DNA of 64,000 nucleotides from Patiriisocius sp047730165 (GTDB lineage: Bacteria; Bacteroidota; Bacteroidia; Flavobacteriales; Flavobacteriaceae). The DNA is taken from assembly GCF_047730165.1 (NCBI RefSeq), contig NZ_CP159834.1, positions 2,666,001 through 2,730,000 of the forward strand. The letters run 5' to 3'. The translations under genes and the position numbers were made by a program. A model generated the notes under the pieces. That model saw nothing but the letters and a program-made list of their open reading frames with translations. It was not told where the DNA came from and searched no databases. This document shows, piece after piece, positions 59,867 through 64,000 of the stretch. Each line of letters starts with the position of its first letter. Within the stretch, counting starts at the first letter, position 1.

Positions 59867-60203
59867 GTTGGGTTTTATTTTGGAACAAACGTAAAATACA
59901 TCCATAATAATATCGAAAAGGCCTTTGAACTTTTCGTCATGGAGCATTCATTTTCATTCTGACACCATATATACAATTTTAACGATATGCCCGAATGAAA
60001 AGAAAAACCCAATTCTCCATTATAACGTTGGCTATCTCTGAAAGAGAAAGATTAAGAATTTATTTGACAATAAATTTCAATTACTAAGATGTCTAGACTA
60101 TCACTAGATAGATGTACACTAAAAATATAATTCTTAAAATGTGAAAAATGACCCTATCATTTAATACTATCGTAGATAGAGTCATTCATTACTTTGTAAA
60201 AAA
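59867..60203. other. Gap of 337 bases between convergent genes
   Basis: No reading frame or RNA gene was seen. Near the right end an imperfect hairpin (TGACCCTATC / GATAGAGTCA, about 60149-60185) could terminate the leftward bcp transcript. Confidence 0.5.
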
Positions 60204-60659
60204 TTAATCTTCCAAAATCTGCGCAGCATGCACCTTTGTCTTCACTTTATCAATCACACGTTCCACAATACCATGTCCGTCCACAATGAACGTCTTACGA
60301 TGAATCCCATCATAAACTTTTCCCATAAATTTTTTCTCTCCCCAAACACCAAACGCATTGATCACTACTTTGTCTTCATCTGCTAATAATGGAAAAGGAA
60401 ACTCGTATTTCACTTTAAAATTTTTCTGACGCTTTTCACTGTCGGCACTAACACCTAAAAGCGAATAACCTTCATCTTGTAATTCTTTATAGTGATCACG
60501 CAAGTCACAAGCTTCTGCTGTGCAGCCCGGCGTGCTCGCCTTTGGGTAGAAAAATACCACCAACTTTTTTCCAGCATAATCGCTTAAAGAAATCGGGGTT
60601 CCATCTTGGTCGTTTACCGTAAACGCAGGGACTTTGTCTCCTATTTTTAGTGTGTTCAT
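60204..60659 (-). CDS. bcp: Thioredoxin-dependent peroxiredoxin (Bcp)
   Basis: The protein (151 residues from ATG 60659) has KIGDKVPAFTVNDQDGTPISL at the N-terminus and the peroxidatic motif STPGCTAEACDLRDHY at about 43-58, with the resolving cysteine five residues on in GCTAEAC. It reduces peroxides via thioredoxin in the cytoplasm. The start 26 codons upstream is rejected because that region is Asn/Lys-rich and lies in the divergent promoter of nth. Confidence 0.95.
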   Translation of the reverse strand: MNTLKIGDKVPAFTVNDQDGTPISLSDYAGKKLVVFFYPKASTPGCTAEACDLRDHYKELQDEGYSLLGVSADSEKRQKNFKVKYEFPFPLLADEDKVVINAFGVWGEKKFMGKVYDGIHRKTFIVDGHGIVERVIDKVKTKVHAAQILED

Positions 60660-60721
60660 ATGATTCGTTTTATTGTTATTTCCGCGATGACGGAAATTTT
60701 TATTTTTATTACTATTACAAT

Positions 60722-60729
60722 TATCTTTG
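60722..60729 (+). promoter_or_regulatory. Promoter -7 box for nth
   Basis: TATCTTTG matches TAnnTTTG and ends 20 bases before the nth ATG at 60749. It excludes the longer upstream start at 60650. Confidence 0.6.
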
Positions 60730-60748
60730 TGCATCAAAAATACAGATA

Positions 60749-61408
60749 ATGACCAAGCAAGAAAAGGTAGATTTTGTTATTACTACGTTAAAAGATATAT
60801 ATCCACAAATTCCTATTCCTTTAGACCATAAAGATCCGTATACATTATTAATTGCCGTTTTGATGTCTGCTCAAAGTACAGATGTTCGGGTAAACATAAT
60901 CACGCCATTGCTATTTGAAATAGCGGACAACCCCTATGATATGATCAAGCTTACTGTAGAAGAAATACGCGAAATTATAAAACCAGTTGGTCTATCACCA
61001 ATGAAAGCAAAAGGTATACACGGACTATCACATATGCTCATTGACAATCACAATGGCATCGTGCCAGCCAATTTAGAAGCCTTAGAAAAATTTCCTGCTG
61101 TGGGTCATAAAACCGCGAGTGTCGTAATATCTCAAGCTTTTGGGATTCCTGCATTTCCGGTGGACACACACATACATCGTTTAATGTATCGTTGGGGATT
61201 TACTAATGGAAAAAATGTAGTACAAACTGAAAAAGATGCAAAGCGATTGTTCCCAGAGCACACCTGGAATGATCTTCATTTACAGATTATCTGGTACGGC
61301 CGGCAATACTCTCCCGCTCGCGCTTGGGATTTAGAGAAAGATATCATAACAAATACGATTGGGAGAAAATCCGTGATTGAGGAGTATTATAAAAAGAAGA
61401 GAAAATAA
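60749..61408 (+). CDS. nth: Endonuclease III-like DNA glycosylase lacking the Fe-S cysteines
   Basis: The 219-residue protein has the HhH-GPD core: PYTLLIAVLMSAQSTDVRVN, the helix-hairpin-helix LEKFPAVGHKTASVVISQAFG with catalytic Lys 121, and FPVDTHIHRLMYRWGF with catalytic Asp 139. The C-terminal loop, which in most Nth proteins holds C-x6-C-x2-C-x5-C for a [4Fe-4S] cluster, reads YSPARAWDLEKDIITNTIGR, without any cysteine. The enzyme is therefore predicted to be an Fe-S-free glycosylase/AP lyase acting on oxidised pyrimidines. It is divergent from bcp, with which it may share oxidative-damage context. Confidence 0.9.
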   Translation: MTKQEKVDFVITTLKDIYPQIPIPLDHKDPYTLLIAVLMSAQSTDVRVNIITPLLFEIADNPYDMIKLTVEEIREIIKPVGLSPMKAKGIHGLSHMLIDNHNGIVPANLEALEKFPAVGHKTASVVISQAFGIPAFPVDTHIHRLMYRWGFTNGKNVVQTEKDAKRLFPEHTWNDLHLQIIWYGRQYSPARAWDLEKDIITNTIGRKSVIEEYYKKKRK

Positions 61409-61507
61409 TTTTTAATCAGTAAACTAACAACTTACTCTCCCTTTGGTAGAGGCAATCTTTTCAGGGCTAAAGCCGATAACAAAATTTAGTGAAGGAAAGA
61501 AAAAATA

Positions 61508-61537
61508 AAAAACCCGAAACAAAAGTCTCGGGTTTTT
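61508..61537 (-). terminator. Terminator after the sigma-associated small gene
   Basis: AAAAACCCGA and TCGGGTTTTT form a perfect 10-bp stem around a 10-base loop. On the minus strand it is 10 bases beyond the stop of the 49-residue protein; because it is symmetric it can also end rightward nth transcription. Confidence 0.85.
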
Positions 61538-61546
61538 CAATAAAAT

Positions 61547-61696
61547 TTAATTGAGAAGTGCTTCAAACTTCAGGTTTTTATAACTTATAACACTTAAAGC
61601 CTTACTATAATCGAGGAGAAAACGTACTGTTTCTTCTCTGGGAACCAAGTTTTTACTCACGCGGTTCGGTCGTGATTGAGAGTACATTTTCGGCAT
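61547..61696 (-). CDS. 49-residue small protein downstream of the RpoE-like sigma factor
   Basis: ATG at 61696 opens MPKMYSQSRPNRVSKNLVPR, continuing EETVRFLLDYSKALSVISYK and ending NLKFEALLN. The composition (basic N-terminus, then a regular amphipathic helix) looks like a real folded small protein. It begins 59 bases after the sigma factor stop, in the same direction, and is followed at once by a strong terminator, so it is probably the second gene of that transcript. I recall similar short open frames beside this sigma factor in flavobacteria, but no function is known. It could bind the sigma factor or ribosome. Confidence 0.7.
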   Translation of the reverse strand: MPKMYSQSRPNRVSKNLVPREETVRFLLDYSKALSVISYKNLKFEALLN

Positions 61697-61755
61697 ACTA
61701 CGTTTATTAAGAGGTTAATACCTAGAAATAACGCAACTTAAATTGGATTATTGTA

Positions 61756-62340
61756 TTAGTTTGTTAAAACTATATTGTGCTTGTCAATCACCTTACGCAA
61801 ATTGATTAAAGCGTACCTCATTCTACCCAGAGCGGTATTGATACTAACACCAGTTTGCTCGCTGATTTCCTTAAAGCTCATATCCTTGTATATACGCATA
61901 ATAAGAACCTCCTTTTGATCATCTGGCAACTCGTGAATCAATTTTTTCACATCGTTTTCTACTTGCGCCTTAATCATCTTGCCCTCCACATTTAGCGAAC
62001 CATCGTGTAAGACTGAAAATATATTAAAATCGTCTTTGTTCTCAAACTTCGGCATACGATTGTTTTTTCTGAAATGATCTATTACCAAATTATGAGCTAT
62101 ACGCATCACCCATGGTAAAAATTTACCTTCCTCATTATACTTACCCCGCTTGAGGGTTTTTATGACTTTGATAAAAGTATCTTGAAAAACATCTTCCGCG
62201 ACATCACGATTATATACTTTAGAGTATATAAAACTGTAGATTCTTTGCTTGTGACGTGTAACTAGTTCACCTAGGGCAGACTCATCACCTTTCATGTATG
62301 CACTTACTAAAAGCGCATCGGAGTTAGGGGTTTTATTCAT
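61756..62340 (-). CDS. RpoE-like ECF sigma factor
   Basis: The 194-residue protein has region 2 (VTRHKQRIYSFIYSKVYNRD, VAEDVFQDTFIKVIKTLKRG, KFLPWVMRIAHNLVIDHFR) and region 4 (LPDDQKEVLIMRIYKDMSFK, EISEQTGVSINTALGRMRYA). It lies divergent from uvrA. Unlike the other two sigma factors of the window it has no membrane anti-sigma partner; its only cotranscribed neighbour is the 49-residue protein. This form is widespread in Flavobacteriaceae and may be a general housekeeping-like ECF factor. Confidence 0.92.
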   Translation of the reverse strand: MNKTPNSDALLVSAYMKGDESALGELVTRHKQRIYSFIYSKVYNRDVAEDVFQDTFIKVIKTLKRGKYNEEGKFLPWVMRIAHNLVIDHFRKNNRMPKFENKDDFNIFSVLHDGSLNVEGKMIKAQVENDVKKLIHELPDDQKEVLIMRIYKDMSFKEISEQTGVSINTALGRMRYALINLRKVIDKHNIVLTN

Positions 62341-62560
62341 AACGTACTTTTGTTTTAAAAATTAAACAACTATGTAATTTGGTTGTTTAGTCGTTCTTTT
62401 AAAATTTTTTAAAGTATTGTTATGCTATAGGCTCCTGTTTTATGAATGTGATTAATTAGTCGTAAATATAATAACTTTAATCCGACAAAAGCAAAAAAAA
62501 ATCAAACTTTCATTAAAAAAAATATAATTAGCCCTGCGTGTGACCTCCACTACTAAGTAG

Positions 62561-62568
62561 TATCTTTG
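62561..62568 (+). promoter_or_regulatory. Promoter -7 box for uvrA
   Basis: TATCTTTG matches TAnnTTTG and ends 30 bases before the TTG start of uvrA. The 258-base gap to the sigma gene holds the divergent promoters; AT-rich tracts (GCAAAAAAAAATC at about 62489) precede it. Confidence 0.55.
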
Positions 62569-62598
62569 CGGAAATAAAGAAAAAAGACATTAATTCTT

Positions 62599-64000
62599 TT
62601 GGCAACAAAGACCGCAGATACTAAGAATAACATCATCATTAAGGGTGCAAAATTGCATAACCTTAAAAATATTGATGTCACCATACCACGTAATAAACTA
62701 GTTGTAATTACCGGACTTTCTGGAAGTGGGAAATCAAGTCTTGCGTTTGATACCCTCTACGCAGAAGGACAACGCAGGTATGTAGAAAGTCTCTCGTCTT
62801 ACGCACGTCAATTTTTAGGACGGCTCAATAAACCAAAGGTAGATAGTATAAAAGGTATCTCTCCAGCCATTGCTATTGAACAAAAAGTAAATTCTACCAA
62901 TCCACGATCTACCGTGGGTACTACTACCGAGATTTACGATTACTTAAAATTATTATACACCCGTATTGGTAAAACAATTTCGCCAGTTTCTGGACAAGTA
63001 GTTAAAAAAGATACGGTTACAGATGTCATTACTTACATAAAGACCTTAAAGGAAGGAGAGAGACTCCTCCTCCTCGCTCCTATTCATCTTGAGGAAGGTA
63101 GAACGATAGAGAATAAATTACAAGCGCTGGCACAACAAGGCTACGCCCGCGTGAAACTAGATGGAGTAGTCACAAGAATTGACGAGATAAAAGGCAGAAA
63201 AATTTCCGAAGCAATTGAGCTTGTGGTGGATCGGGTCGTAATGAAGCACGATGAAGATTTTTATAATCGCCTGGCAGACGCCACGCAGATTGCTTTTTAT
63301 GAAGGAAAAGGAGAATTGTTTCTTGAGAATCTTAACGGTGGAAATGTTAGAGAATTCAACAATCGTTTTGAATTAGATGGACTTAGTTTTGTGGAACCTA
63401 ATGTACATTTATTCAGTTTCAATAATCCATTTGGAGCTTGTCCTACTTGCGAAGGTTACGGCGATGTCATTGGGATCGATGACGAACTAGTGATTCCAAA
63501 TACAGCGTTAAGTGTTTATGATAATGCTATTTTTCCTTGGCGTGGTGAGAGTATGGGCTGGTATCGCGATCAACTTATAAACAACGCATACAAGGCAGAT
63601 TTTCCTATCCACAAACCTTGGTTCGAGTTGACTAAAGCACAACAACAATTGGTTTGGGAAGGAAACAAAGACTTTGACGGGCTGAACACTTTCTTCAAAT
63701 TTCTCGAATCAAAGAGTTATAAGATACAGAACCGCGTGATGCTATCCCGGTATCGCGGAAAAACACTTTGTAATACTTGTAATGGGCGAAGACTTAGGCA
63801 AGAAGCAGAGTTTGTAAAAGTAGGCGGTGCTGCCATTCAAGATTTAGTAGCGCTACCTATTGATGAGGTGGCAGTATTTTTCAAAAAGCTAAAACTTGAC
63901 AAGTACGACACTCAGATTGCGAAGCGATTGCTTCTTGAGATTAATAATAGACTCTCCTTCTTAATGGATGTTGGGCTTAGCTATCTCACCCTAAACAGGA
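62599..64000 (+). CDS. uvrA: Excinuclease ABC subunit A (UvrA), partial
   Basis: The 467 visible residues begin at TTG 62599 (MATKTADTKNNIIIKGAKLH) and contain Walker A ITGLSGSGKSSLAFDTLYAE, RRYVESLSSYARQFLG, the first insertion domain with zinc-binding CPTCEGYGDV, and the LCNTCNGRRLRQEAEFVKV segment leading to the first ABC signature. UvrA recognises bulky DNA lesions and loads UvrB in nucleotide excision repair. The gene continues off the right edge. No ATG lies in a position to retain the conserved N-terminus, so TTG is preferred. Confidence 0.95.
   Translation, partial: MATKTADTKNNIIIKGAKLHNLKNIDVTIPRNKLVVITGLSGSGKSSLAFDTLYAEGQRRYVESLSSYARQFLGRLNKPKVDSIKGISPAIAIEQKVNSTNPRSTVGTTTEIYDYLKLLYTRIGKTISPVSGQVVKKDTVTDVITYIKTLKEGERLLLLAPIHLEEGRTIENKLQALAQQGYARVKLDGVVTRIDEIKGRKISEAIELVVDRVVMKHDEDFYNRLADATQIAFYEGKGELFLENLNGGNVREFNNRFELDGLSFVEPNVHLFSFNNPFGACPTCEGYGDVIGIDDELVIPNTALSVYDNAIFPWRGESMGWYRDQLINNAYKADFPIHKPWFELTKAQQQLVWEGNKDFDGLNTFFKFLESKSYKIQNRVMLSRYRGKTLCNTCNGRRLRQEAEFVKVGGAAIQDLVALPIDEVAVFFKKLKLDKYDTQIAKRLLLEINNRLSFLMDVGLSYLTLNR

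Noticed and set aside
60650..60748. Longer N-terminus for the Nth protein
   Set aside because: It is Tyr/Cys-rich, overlaps the start of the divergent bcp gene, and contains the promoter box at 60722-60729.
61621..61700. tRNA-like GGTTCGG string
   Set aside because: No acceptor or anticodon stems can be folded around it; it is part of the 49-residue protein gene on the minus strand.

Overview
The window looks like a chromosomal stretch from a marine Flavobacteriaceae bacterium (Bacteroidota). The evidence is low GC, promoters of the Bacteroidota type (TAnnTTTG, usually 18-24 bases before the start codon), almost no Shine-Dalgarno sequences, and a gene set typical of flavobacteria (DUF4252 pairs beside an ECF sigma factor, S41 lipoprotein, a RpoE-like sigma factor divergent from uvrA). 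The genus cannot be fixed from the sequence; a Dokdonia-like organism is plausible.

Region 1 (1-14600, all minus strand) is a surface polysaccharide locus. Reading in the direction of transcription it begins with a PAPS-making and PAP-clearing cassette (cysQ, a DUF2061 membrane protein, cysC, cysD, cysN), then an unrecognised beta-propeller protein, a Wzx-type flippase, a Wzy/ligase-type polymerase, the Wza-type exporter and a Wzz-type chain-length protein. After a gap carrying a probable dead rmlA fragment come WbpD, WbpB and a WbpI/WecB-type epimerase cut by the window edge, which suggests UDP-ManNAc3NAcA-type sugars. No cysH or cysI is present, so the sulfur genes more likely supply PAPS for polysaccharide sulfation than for cysteine.

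Region 2 (14600-31300) is mostly housekeeping: ftsK, lolA, lptG, a ribB whose second domain has lost its zinc ligands, a DUF2853-like pseudogene, purB, an ECF sigma/membrane protein/DUF4252/DUF4252 operon, an S41 protease, cvfB and a menaquinone cluster (menI-like, menF, menD).

Region 3 (31300-40400) is patchier: a plant-type LRR protein, a candidate small RNA, a bile-acid symporter family transporter, two glycosyltransferases, a SulP transporter, a DUF1272 remnant, and the most unusual element in the window. This is a tandem array (39367-40059, minus strand) of five 28-codon genes for a basic peptide, with repeat period mostly 154 bp. The divergent fifth copy differs from the others largely at synonymous positions, so the peptide has been under selection. 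A 43-residue CxxC-containing small ORF follows the array.

Region 4 (40400-64000) holds a second ECF sigma factor with a membrane partner, plsC, a Nudix/cyclophilin pair whose start codons overlap head to head, pepD, DUF3810 and DUF3050 proteins, two secreted amidohydrolase-family proteins, an exbD interrupted by one in-frame TAA, recG, a SIMPL-domain pseudogene damaged by a 53-bp tandem duplication, a beta-lactamase-fold hydrolase, a large conserved-looking unknown protein, bcp, an nth lacking its iron-sulfur cysteines, an ECF sigma factor with a 49-residue companion protein, and the start of uvrA.

Start codons were revised wherever a longer reading frame ran through a promoter or ignored a signal peptide. 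Family assignments come from remembered motifs, not database searches.
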